Assembly (NCBI RefSeq): GCF_017308975.1
Contig: NZ_JADWPD010000008.1
Span: 239,148 to 303,147 of the forward strand
Direction of reading: 5' to 3'
Source: Amycolatopsis sp. MtRt-6
Lineage (GTDB): Bacteria; Actinomycetota; Actinomycetes; Mycobacteriales; Pseudonocardiaceae
DNA: 64,000 bases
Made by a program: the position numbers and the translations under genes. Shown piece by piece: positions 8,843 through 16,512 of this stretch (positions are counted from its first letter, which is position 1; every line of letters starts with the position of its first letter). The notes below the pieces were generated by a model. That model saw nothing but the letters and a program-made list of their open reading frames with translations, was not told the origin of the DNA and made no database searches.

Positions 8843-10732
8843 TCACAGCAGGCGCAACTGCTCCGCGGGCGCCGCCGCAACCGCCGGCAGCTCCGGGCCC
8901 CGTGCGTCGAACCCGCTCTGCCGATCCAGGCCGTGCCGCCGCAACAACGGCCCCACCCGCTCCGCCAGCCCCTCCCGATACGCCTTCCGCACGTAACTGC
9001 CCCGCGCGTACAGCTCCCGGTACCGCGGAACCAGCTCCGGGTGCGTGCCCGCCAGCCAGCGGCCGAACCACTCGCGCGCCCCGGGGCGCAGGTGGAGCGC
9101 GAACGCCGTCACGCTCGTCGCGCCCACGTCGGCGAGCCGGGCGAACAGCGCGTCCAGGGCCTCCTCCGAATCGGTCAGCCACGGCAGCACCGGCGCCACC
9201 AGCACCGAGCACGGCAGCCCGGCCTCGCGGGCCTTGCGGACCAGCTCCAGCCGCGCCCGCGGGCTCGGCGTGCCCGGCTCGAGGCGGTGCTGCAGCTCCT
9301 CGTCGAGCAGCGCGATCGACACCGCGAGCCCGACCGGCACGTCGCGGGCGACGTCGCGCAGCAGCGGCAGGTCCCGGGCCAGGACCGTGCCCTTCGTCAG
9401 CACCGACAGCGGCGTGCCGGACCGGGCCAGCGCCGTGATGATGCCCGGCATCAGCCGGTAGCGGCCCTCGGCACGCTGGTACGGGTCGGTGTTGGTGCCC
9501 ATCGCGACGTGCTCGCGCCGCCACGACGGCTTCTTCAGCTGCGCGGCCAGCACCTGCGGGGCGTTGATCTTGACGACCACCTGGGTGTCGAAGTCGCGGC
9601 CGGCGTCGAAGTCGAGGTAGGTGTGGGTATTCCGGGCGAAGCAGTTGTGCGACACCATGCCGTCGGCCACGAAGTCGCCGGTGCCGGTGGTGATGTCGAA
9701 CAGCGGCAGCTGCAGGCCCAGCGGCTCGATCGCCTCGACGCGGCGGCGGCTCGCGCCGATCACCGCGCCTTCCAGCGACCGCTTCCACGCCACCGCCGGG
9801 TTGCTCACGTGGAAGAACCGCAGCACCTCGCCGACGCCGCCGAGCAGGCGGACCTCTTGGCGCGTCGGGAACTTCGGCACCTCGTCGACCTGGTGGGCGA
9901 AGCCGAAGCGGGCGAGCGCGACGACGACGGCGTCGGCGATCTCGGGCTCGTCGTGCGCCACCGCGAGGACGCCGCGGCCGTAGTCGCCCGCGAGGTCGAA
10001 GACGCCGGCGAGGAACCCGCGCTGCCAGTGGGCGTCCGGGTCCGGCGGCACCTTGAGAAAGCCCACCGACGCCCCGAAGTCCGGCAGGTAGCGCAGGGCG
10101 CGCGCGGCGGCGTCCGGCTCGGCGGCGAACCCGCCGGAGCGCAGCATCCCGCACAGGTAGCCGGCCCGGTAGCCGAGCGTCTCGTCCGGCGTCGGCGCGA
10201 ACCGGCCGACGCCGATCAGCTCGGTGCCCGGCTCCAGGTGCGGCCGCTGCGCGGCGCCGAACTTGCTGCCGGTGACGTGCTTCCAGCCCTTGCTGGTGAG
10301 GAACCGGTGATCGCCGCCGGCGACGAGCCGGGTGCCGTCTTCGAGGGTCACGCGGTAGGCCGCGCGCAGAGTCGTCCAGTGCGCTTCGACCCGGGTCGGC
10401 ACCAGGCGCCGGGACGCACCGTGGCCGCGGGTGCCGTAGATCTCGTCGCCGACCTTCAGGTCGGACAACGCCTTCGTGCGGCCGTCGGCCATCAGGATCC
10501 GGGTGCCGCCTTCGAGGCAGTAGGTGCAGGCGTGGGAGCAGCCGCGGTAGGGGTTGACGGTCCAGCCGAAGGGCACGCCGGACCCGGCCGGCACCTTGTT
10601 CAGCACCGACCGCGCGTGCACCTCGTGAAAGGTGACGCCGTCGAATTCCGGTGACCGCACCGATCTCACCAGGCCCTCGAGCCCGGGCAGTGCCGGTTCA
10701 CCCTCCCCTGTCCGCTGTCGATCCCATCGCAC
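8843..10732 (-). CDS. Rv2578c-family radical SAM protein interrupted by an intein
   Basis: A 629-residue precursor. The host parts (1-71 and 364-629) match the Rv2578c/SPL-like radical SAM family: RSVRSPEFDGVTFHEV, then the cluster motif CSHACTYC, then FARNTHTYLDFDAG. The intein splits the motif exactly at its third cysteine, so splicing is needed to restore CxxxCxxC for the 4Fe-4S cluster. The mature enzyme would be about 337 residues. The GTG start matches the family start MRW. An SOS-box-like palindrome lies 9 bp upstream. The reaction of this family is not established. Confidence 0.92.
   Translation of the reverse strand: MRWDRQRTGEGEPALPGLEGLVRSVRSPEFDGVTFHEVHARSVLNKVPAGSGVPFGWTVNPYRGCSHACTYCLEGGTRILMADGRTKALSDLKVGDEIYGTRGHGASRRLVPTRVEAHWTTLRAAYRVTLEDGTRLVAGGDHRFLTSKGWKHVTGSKFGAAQRPHLEPGTELIGVGRFAPTPDETLGYRAGYLCGMLRSGGFAAEPDAAARALRYLPDFGASVGFLKVPPDPDAHWQRGFLAGVFDLAGDYGRGVLAVAHDEPEIADAVVVALARFGFAHQVDEVPKFPTRQEVRLLGGVGEVLRFFHVSNPAVAWKRSLEGAVIGASRRRVEAIEPLGLQLPLFDITTGTGDFVADGMVSHNCFARNTHTYLDFDAGRDFDTQVVVKINAPQVLAAQLKKPSWRREHVAMGTNTDPYQRAEGRYRLMPGIITALARSGTPLSVLTKGTVLARDLPLLRDVARDVPVGLAVSIALLDEELQHRLEPGTPSPRARLELVRKAREAGLPCSVLVAPVLPWLTDSEEALDALFARLADVGATSVTAFALHLRPGAREWFGRWLAGTHPELVPRYRELYARGSYVRKAYREGLAERVGPLLRRHGLDRQSGFDARGPELPAVAAAPAEQLRLL
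9644..10519 (-). other. Intein inside the radical SAM cluster motif, with decayed homing endonuclease
   Basis: This encodes residues 72-363 (292 residues). The intein begins with Cys (CLEGGTRIL), has block B GGDHRFLTS, and ends VSHN followed by Cys+1, all required for class 1 splicing. Between the splicing blocks are two LAGLIDADG-like helices, YLCGMLRSGG and FLAGVFDLAGDY. In both the acidic catalytic position is replaced (Gly and Ala), so the endonuclease is predicted inactive while splicing residues are intact. Confidence 0.93.
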
Positions 10733-10740
10733 GACGCCAG

Positions 10741-10756
10741 TCGAACATATGTTCTA
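10741..10756. promoter_or_regulatory. Candidate LexA (SOS) box
   Basis: The sequence TCGAACATATGTTCTA matches the mycobacterial/actinobacterial SOS consensus TCGAAC-N4-GTTCGA at 11 of 12 defined positions, with a perfect GAACATATGTTC core palindrome. It ends 8 bp before the GTG start of the radical SAM gene, where LexA binding would block transcription. From memory, Rv2578c itself has been listed among M. tuberculosis genes with SOS boxes, which fits. Confidence 0.7.
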
Positions 10757-10764
10757 GACAGGTG

Positions 10765-11499
10765 TCAAACCGGTTCGGCCGGCCGGAAGAGGTAGTTGTT
10801 GGCGTGCAGGCAGATCCGGTGGACGGCGTGCCATCCGTTCCGCCAGGCGTACATGGTGTAGCCGCGCGCGGTGAGCCACTCCACGACGTCGTCCGGGGAG
10901 TAGGCGTAGCGGTCGGTGTGGCGGGCTTCGATCTCGATGAGCAACACCGGCCGGAACTTCTCGACGGTCTGCCGGCCGCCTTCGAGGACGTGCAGTTCCC
11001 CTCCTTCGACGTCGATCTTGACGAAGTCGAGCCGGGTGAGCCCGGCGTCCGCGCAGAGCCCGTCGAGGGTGCCGGTTTCGACGACCACGTCGACGTGGTA
11101 GCGGTACCCCGACGTGGAGCCCAGGCCCGTGGTGCCCGAAGCGAGGAAGGACCGGCTGGTGGCCGGACCGTAGGCGCCGAACGGAACCCGCATCACCGCC
11201 CGGCCCGGCTCGGCGCCCAGTGCCATGGTGTGGTGGACGACGTTGCGGCGCTCCCGCGCGCCCAGCACCCGCGACCACACCGGGTGCGAGAAGGGCAGCG
11301 GCTCGATGCTGTGCACCAGTCCCCCGGGCCCGGCCAGGTGGGACAGGGCCTGGCTGTACAGGCCGGCGGCCGATCCGACGTCCACGCACACGTCGCCGGC
11401 TCGGACCAGGCCGCGCAAAGACGGCAGTTCCGGGTCCAGGTAGGGCGTCCAGCGGGCGATCAGGTTCGCGGTCGCGGTGGTGAGGGCCGGTCGGGACAT
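10765..11499 (-). CDS. FkbM family methyltransferase
   Basis: About 244 residues, a SAM-dependent O-methyltransferase fold. The glycine-rich motif I is CVDVGSAAGLYSQAL, and the FkbM signature is FVKIDVEGGELHVLEGG followed by PVLLIEIE. FkbM proteins methylate sugars or polyketide hydroxyls. ATG 11499 is preferred over ATG 11532 because GGGGG lies 6 nt upstream. The gene stands alone between the radical SAM gene and a two-component system, so no pathway can be assigned. Confidence 0.87.
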   Translation of the reverse strand: MSRPALTTATANLIARWTPYLDPELPSLRGLVRAGDVCVDVGSAAGLYSQALSHLAGPGGLVHSIEPLPFSHPVWSRVLGARERRNVVHHTMALGAEPGRAVMRVPFGAYGPATSRSFLASGTTGLGSTSGYRYHVDVVVETGTLDGLCADAGLTRLDFVKIDVEGGELHVLEGGRQTVEKFRPVLLIEIEARHTDRYAYSPDDVVEWLTARGYTMYAWRNGWHAVHRICLHANNYLFRPAEPV

Positions 11500-11595
11500 C
11501 GGGATCCCCCGGCGTGCGATGAGGGCGGGCATGCGCCCACCGTGCCGTCTTCGGACGTCGTCGGCATCGGCCCGTGGGCGTACTCCCGCGGGCGG

Positions 11596-12255
11596 TCACC
11601 GCGGCGGCTCGACCAGGCCCATCTCGTAGGCGATGATGACGAGGTGGACGCGGTCGCGGGCGGCCAGCTTGGTGAACAGGCGAGCCACGTGGGCTTTGGC
11701 GGTGGCCGCGCTGATGAACAGCTCGGCGGCGATCTCGTGGTTGGACCGGCCGCGGCCGACGAGGGTCAGGACCTCGCGTTCCCGGTCGGTGATCCCGTCG
11801 GTGGGGCGGCGTGGCCCGGCGGGCACGGCGGGCCGGCCGACGAAGTCGGCGATCAGGCGGCGGGTGATGCCGGGGGCGATGAGGGCGTCGCCGGTGGCGA
11901 CCACGCGGATCGCGGCGAGGATGTCCTCCAGCGCCATGTCCTTGACGAGGAACCCGCCGGCGCCCGCGCGGAGGGCGCCGTAGACGTGTTCGTCCTCGTC
12001 GAACGTCGTGAGGATCAGCACGTGCGGTGGCTGGTTGCCGGTGGTGAGCCGCCGGGTGGCCTCGATGCCGTCCATGCCGGGCATCCGGATGTCCATCACC
12101 ACCACGTCCGGCCGCGTGTCCGCCGCGAGCTCGACCGCTTCCGCGCCGGTGCCGGCCTCGCCGACGACGACGAGGTCGTCGTGGTCGGCGATGAGGACGC
12201 GCAGGCCGGTGCGGATCAGCGGCTGGTCGTCGGCCAGCAGGACCCGGATCGTCAT
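11596..12255 (-). CDS. NarL/FixJ-type response regulator
   Basis: A 219-residue two-component response regulator. The receiver domain has the acidic pair DD near residue 9, phospho-acceptor Asp in VVMDIRMPG, Thr in LILTTFD and Lys in LVKDMAL. A LuxR-type HTH follows at the C-terminus (ITDREREVLTLVGRGRSNHEIAAELFIS). The ATG overlaps the stop of the upstream histidine kinase gene by 4 bp (ATGA), so the two are cotranslated. The target genes are unknown; the adjacent divergent hydrolase is a candidate. Confidence 0.95.
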   Translation of the reverse strand: MTIRVLLADDQPLIRTGLRVLIADHDDLVVVGEAGTGAEAVELAADTRPDVVVMDIRMPGMDGIEATRRLTTGNQPPHVLILTTFDEDEHVYGALRAGAGGFLVKDMALEDILAAIRVVATGDALIAPGITRRLIADFVGRPAVPAGPRRPTDGITDREREVLTLVGRGRSNHEIAAELFISAATAKAHVARLFTKLAARDRVHLVIIAYEMGLVEPPR

Positions 12256-13388
12256 CGGACACCCACCGGGACGGGGATCCGGGCGTTCACCCGGAAACCG
12301 CCGCCGGGGCGCGGTCCGGCGGTGAAGTCGCCGCGCAGCAAGGTGACTCGTTCGCGCATCCCGGCGAGCCCGTAGCCGATGCCTTGGGGGCCGCCGCGCC
12401 CGTCGTCGGTCACGTCGAGGACCAGTTCGTCGTCCAGCTGGTCGATGACCACCGCGCAGCGGTCGGTGCCGGCGTGGCGGACCACGTTGGTGACGGCCTC
12501 CTGGATGATCCGGAACGCCGACAGGTCGGCCTCCGGTGGCAGCGGACGCCGCTCGCCGCGCCATTGGACGTCGACCCGGACGCCGGCGTTCGCCGACCGC
12601 GCGACGAGGCCGTCGAGGTCGGCCAGCCCCACCGGCGCGGCGTCCGGTTCACCGGATGTGCGGAGTGCGCCGAGCATCCGGCGCAGCCCGGCCAGGGTGT
12701 CCCGGCCGGCGTCTTCGACCGCGCGCAGCGCGTCGCGGGCCTCCGCCGGCTGGGTGTCGATCACCCGGCCGGCCACCCCGGCCTGGATGGCGATGACACC
12801 CATGCTGTGCGCCACCATGTCGTGCAGTTCCCGGGCGATCCGCAGCCGCTCGGCCTGGACCGCCTCGGCCGCGATGTGCGCCCGCCGTGCCTCGGCGTTC
12901 TGCCGCCGCAGGCGGACCGTCGTGCCGGCCAGCCAGACGATGACGATCCCGGCGACGACCTGGACCGCGCTGGTCGCCGCGTAGCCGGGCCACAGCTCGA
13001 ACGCCGTCCCCACGACGATCTGCGCCGCGAGCGCCGCGACCGCGGCGGCGGCCGACACCCGGGGGCTGCGGGCGGCGGCGAGGTAGGCCACCGCGAGATC
13101 GATGCCCACGATCAGGAGGTACCGGATGTCGACCCGGAACTCCGGCAACGGCAGCGACGCCATGACGACCAGCTCGGCGAGCAGCACGCCCAGCGCGGGT
13201 CCCGGCCGCCGGGGCAGGACCAGCAGCGGCAGGGCCACGGCCGGCAGCGGCAGGGCGTAGGGCGAGCCACCGACCCGGGTCCAGCACAGCAGGAGCAGGG
13301 GCGACAGGGCGAGCGCCGACCAGGTCACCACCGCTCGGCCCCGCTCCGGCACTCGCCCACCCGGCCGGAGACGAGGGATGAGACGCAT
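12252..13388 (-). CDS. Sensor histidine kinase (HisKA_3 type)
   Basis: About 378 residues. Several N-terminal hydrophobic segments (residues about 20-150) form a membrane domain. The HisKA_3 dimerisation region has the phospho-acceptor His in ARELHDMVAHSM, and the C-terminal HATPase has the N-box ITNVV-like AVTNVVRHA and G-box DDGRGG and GLAGMRERV. ATG 13388 gives MRLIPRLRPGG, a charged cytoplasmic lead. There is no extracellular sensor domain, so the signal is probably membrane-borne. It partners the overlapping response regulator. Confidence 0.94.
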   Translation of the reverse strand: MRLIPRLRPGGRVPERGRAVVTWSALALSPLLLLCWTRVGGSPYALPLPAVALPLLVLPRRPGPALGVLLAELVVMASLPLPEFRVDIRYLLIVGIDLAVAYLAAARSPRVSAAAAVAALAAQIVVGTAFELWPGYAATSAVQVVAGIVIVWLAGTTVRLRRQNAEARRAHIAAEAVQAERLRIARELHDMVAHSMGVIAIQAGVAGRVIDTQPAEARDALRAVEDAGRDTLAGLRRMLGALRTSGEPDAAPVGLADLDGLVARSANAGVRVDVQWRGERRPLPPEADLSAFRIIQEAVTNVVRHAGTDRCAVVIDQLDDELVLDVTDDGRGGPQGIGYGLAGMRERVTLLRGDFTAGPRPGGGFRVNARIPVPVGVR

Positions 13389-13521
13389 GGGGTGATCGTA
13401 AACAGCGCGCGGCCGTCGGGGCATCGGCTCACGGGCGTACGACCACGGGCCACCGGCGGCCGCGGGGATTGCGGTCGGCGGGCCGATGCCGCGGAACCCG
13501 CGCATCGGCAGCGTTGGCCCG

Positions 13522-14589
13522 GTGATCGACTACGACCTCAGTGCGAAGAGCCGCCGGCTGGCGGCCGTCCTCGCGACCCTCGCGGTGACCGTGACACCCC
13601 CGGCGTCCCCGGGAGCGGCCGCGTGGCCGGCTCCGGCCGGGGCCGCCGCCTGGCTCGCCGACAGCCGGCGGCTCCCGGATCCGGTCACCACCGATCCCGC
13701 CGGCGTGCACCGCTTCCTGGCCTCCGCCGGCGAGGCCGGGCGACGGGAACTCGCCGCCCGCTACCCGGGCGTCGTGGGTGCCTTGGACGGCGCGCCGCCG
13801 GAGCTGCGGTACACGGCCAACCGCGTCGCCATGCGCGCGGCCGGGCCACCGTACCGGGACCGGGCCGGGCAGTTCCTGCTGTTCGACCCGCGCGGCGACG
13901 GCCGGGTGGCGCAGGTGTTCGGCGACCTGGCCACCGCGGACCGGATCGCCGTGCTCGTGCCCGGGGCGGCCACCCGCGCGGACAACTTCTGGACCGGCGT
14001 CGGCGACCGGCGCTACCGGGCACCGGCCGTCCAGGCGGCCGGCCTGCACCGGTCCGCCACCGCGCTCGGCGCGGGCGGGACGCTGGCGGTGATCGCCTGG
14101 CTCGGCTACGACGCCCCCGACGGCGTCACCCTGTCCGCGGCCCGCGAGGACCTGGCCCAGGCGGGCGCGGTGGCCTTGCGGCGGTTCGTGTCCGGCCTCG
14201 TCGCCGTCCGTCCACAAGCTACGATCGCGCTGCTCGGGCACAGCTACGGGTCGACGGTGATCGGCCTCGCCGCCCCCGGCCTGCCCCGGCAGGTGACCGA
14301 CCTCGCCGCCTTCGGCAGCCCCGGTATGGGCGTCGACGACGTGACCGGCCTGCACACCACCGCGCGCGTCTGGGCCGGCCAGGCCCGCGGCGACTGGATC
14401 CGCTGGGTCCCCGGTGTCCGGCTGCTCGGGCTCGGGCACGGCAGGAAGCCGGCCGACCCGGCGTTCGGTGCCCGGGTGTTCGCCACCGCGGACGTCATCG
14501 ACCACGACCACTACCTCAGCCCCGGCACCGACTCCCTCGCCGCCCTGACCCGCATCGCGCTCGGCACCGATCCGGCACCCCGGCCGTGA
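13522..14589 (+). CDS. DUF1023 alpha/beta hydrolase, secreted
   Basis: About 355 residues. The N-terminus has a hydrophobic stretch after an RR pair (SRRLAAVLATLAVTVTPP) consistent with an export signal. The DUF1023 hydrolase core follows with the nucleophile in LLGHSYGST and a late HDHY histidine region. GTG 13522 is preferred; an upstream ATG at 13486 would add 12 residues. It is divergent from the two-component genes across a 133-bp gap. Related actinobacterial proteins are annotated only as hydrolases, and the substrate is unknown. Confidence 0.82.
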   Translation: MIDYDLSAKSRRLAAVLATLAVTVTPPASPGAAAWPAPAGAAAWLADSRRLPDPVTTDPAGVHRFLASAGEAGRRELAARYPGVVGALDGAPPELRYTANRVAMRAAGPPYRDRAGQFLLFDPRGDGRVAQVFGDLATADRIAVLVPGAATRADNFWTGVGDRRYRAPAVQAAGLHRSATALGAGGTLAVIAWLGYDAPDGVTLSAAREDLAQAGAVALRRFVSGLVAVRPQATIALLGHSYGSTVIGLAAPGLPRQVTDLAAFGSPGMGVDDVTGLHTTARVWAGQARGDWIRWVPGVRLLGLGHGRKPADPAFGARVFATADVIDHDHYLSPGTDSLAALTRIALGTDPAPRP

Positions 14590-14682
14590 ACGCTGGGCCG
14601 ACCGGGTGGCCTTCCGGCCGGTCCCTCAACCGGCTCCGCCCGGCCGGCGTGGGCGCGGTACCCGACCGGAAAGGCAGGATCG

Positions 14683-15006
14683 ATGAACTCTCGAACCGCG
14701 AAGACCATGCTCGCCGCGACGCTGACAGCCGCCGGGCTGTCCGTCGCCCTGGCGTCCCCCGCGGCCGCGGCACCCGCTTACTGCTCCGCGTCGCAGTCCG
14801 GCAACGGGACGTCGGCCTACTGCTACGCGTCCGCGGCCGGCACGCAGTTCCGGGCCGTCGCCTATTGCCGGTACCTGACGCCGAGCGGCAGCTTCGACTA
14901 CGCCAACTTCTACGGCGTCTGGCGGGTGCAGGGCGACCCCTACTACTCGACGGTGGCCTGCGGCGCCGGGTGGAGCTTCCTCAGCCCCAACGCCCAGGTG
15001 CGGTGA
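14683..15006 (+). CDS. Small secreted protein
   Basis: A 107-residue precursor. Residues 1-30 form a clear Sec signal peptide with cleavage expected after ASPAAAA. The mature part of about 77 residues has four cysteines (YCSAS, YCYAS, YCRYL, ACGAG) suitable for two disulfides, and is rich in Tyr and aromatic residues. AAAGGCAGG precedes the ATG. I do not recognise a family. The gene stands alone between the DUF1023 hydrolase and the convergent sthA. Confidence 0.8.
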   Translation: MNSRTAKTMLAATLTAAGLSVALASPAAAAPAYCSASQSGNGTSAYCYASAAGTQFRAVAYCRYLTPSGSFDYANFYGVWRVQGDPYYSTVACGAGWSFLSPNAQVR

Positions 15007-15010
15007 GGCG

Positions 15011-16420
15011 CTACGAAAAGCGTTCCAGGGCCCGGATCTTGTTGGTCGCGTCCAAGGCCGCCACCTTGTACGCCTCCGACAGGGTCGGGTAGTTGAACAC
15101 CGCGTCGACCAGGTAGTCGACCGTGCCGCCACACCCCATCACCGCCTGTCCGATGTGGACCAGGTCGGTCGCGCCCGTGCCGAACACGTGGACGCCGAGG
15201 AGTTTCCGGTCCGCCGTGGACACCAGGAGCTTGAGCATGCCGTAGCTGTCACCCGTGATCTGACCGCGGGCCAGCTCGCGGTAGCGGGCGATCCCGACCT
15301 CGTACGGCACCGACGACGACGTCAGCTGGGCCTCGGTCGCGCCGACGTACGAAATCTCCGGGATCGTGTAGATGCCGATCGGCTGCAGCGCGCCCATCTC
15401 GTGCGCCGGCTCGCCGAACGCGTGGTACGCCGCGAGCCTGCCCTGGTCCATCGACGTCGCCGCCAGTGCCGGGAAGCCGATCACGTCGCCGACCGCGTAG
15501 ATGTGCGGCACCGCCGTGCGGTAGTTCTCGTCGACCACCAGCCGGCCGCGCTCGTCCGCGCTCAGGCCCGCCGCCTCCAGGTTGAGCGCGCCGGTCATGC
15601 CCTGGCGGCCGGCGGAGTACATGACGCCGTCGGCGGGGATGCGCTTGCCGCTGACCAGCGTCGTGATGGTCGCGTGGTCGTTCACCGCCACGTCCGCGAC
15701 CTTCTCGCCGAAGCGGAACGTGACACCGAGGTCGCGCAGCTGGAACTTGAGCGACTCGACGATCTCCGGGTCGCAGAAGTCGAGCATGTGGTCGCGCTGC
15801 TCGACCACGGTGACCCGCGAGCCGAGCGCGGCGAACATCGACGCGTACTCGATCCCGATCACCCCGGCGCCCACCACGACCAGCGACGACGGGATCTGCT
15901 CGAGCCGCAGGATCTCGTCGGAATCGAGCACGCGGGCGGCGTCGAAGTCGACCTGCTTCGGCCGCGCGGGCCGGGTGCCGGTGGCGATGACGACGTGGTC
16001 GGCCGACAGCGTCCGCCGGTCGCCGCGGTGGCGGCCTTCGACCAGCACGGTGTGCGGGTCGGTGAAGGAGCCGGTGCCGTCGACCAGGTCGACGTGGTTG
16101 CGCATCAGCTGCGCGCGCACGACCTGGACCTCGCGCCCGACCACGTGCTGGGTGCGCGCGAGCAGGTCGGCGATGGTGATGTCCTGCTTGACGCGGTAGC
16201 TGGCGCCGTAGAGCTCTCGCTGGTTCATGCCGGTCAGGTACAGCACGGCTTCGCGCAGCGTCTTGGACGGGATCGTGCCGGTGTTGACGCACACCCCGCC
16301 GACCATGTCGTGCCGGTCGACGACCGCCACTTTCTTGCCGAGCTTGGCCGCGGCGATCGCGGCCTTCTGCCCACCAGGACCCGAACCGATGACGATGAGG
16401 TCGTACTCGTGCTCGCTCAC
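15011..16420 (-). CDS. sthA: Soluble NAD(P)+ transhydrogenase (Si-specific)
   Basis: A 469-residue flavoprotein that exchanges reducing equivalents between NADPH and NADH. It has the FAD Rossmann motif [21 protein letters not shown], the family-typical [17 protein letters not shown] where one redox Cys of the dihydrolipoamide dehydrogenase pair is Thr, a second nucleotide motif [16 protein letters not shown], and the C-terminal dimerisation domain. GTG 16420 gives [12 protein letters not shown]; upstream in-frame sequence is arginine- and proline-rich antisense noise. It is divergent from the SARP-type regulator. Confidence 0.95.
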   Translation of the reverse strand: MSEHEYDLIVIGSGPGGQKAAIAAAKLGKKVAVVDRHDMVGGVCVNTGTIPSKTLREAVLYLTGMNQRELYGASYRVKQDITIADLLARTQHVVGREVQVVRAQLMRNHVDLVDGTGSFTDPHTVLVEGRHRGDRRTLSADHVVIATGTRPARPKQVDFDAARVLDSDEILRLEQIPSSLVVVGAGVIGIEYASMFAALGSRVTVVEQRDHMLDFCDPEIVESLKFQLRDLGVTFRFGEKVADVAVNDHATITTLVSGKRIPADGVMYSAGRQGMTGALNLEAAGLSADERGRLVVDENYRTAVPHIYAVGDVIGFPALAATSMDQGRLAAYHAFGEPAHEMGALQPIGIYTIPEISYVGATEAQLTSSSVPYEVGIARYRELARGQITGDSYGMLKLLVSTADRKLLGVHVFGTGATDLVHIGQAVMGCGGTVDYLVDAVFNYPTLSEAYKVAALDATNKIRALERFS

Positions 16421-16512
16421 GACGTCGAGCCTGCGCACCCGGCGCTCCGGACGCAACCCCCCTCGCCGGCGAAGATCCGCGCGCAGCCCCGCCGAAGGGC
16501 TAGCGTGTCCGG

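Noticed and set aside
8114..10654. An 846-codon plus-strand frame over the radical SAM gene
   Set aside because: Antisense to the intein-containing gene; composition is Arg/Pro/Gln-rich and no motif is present.
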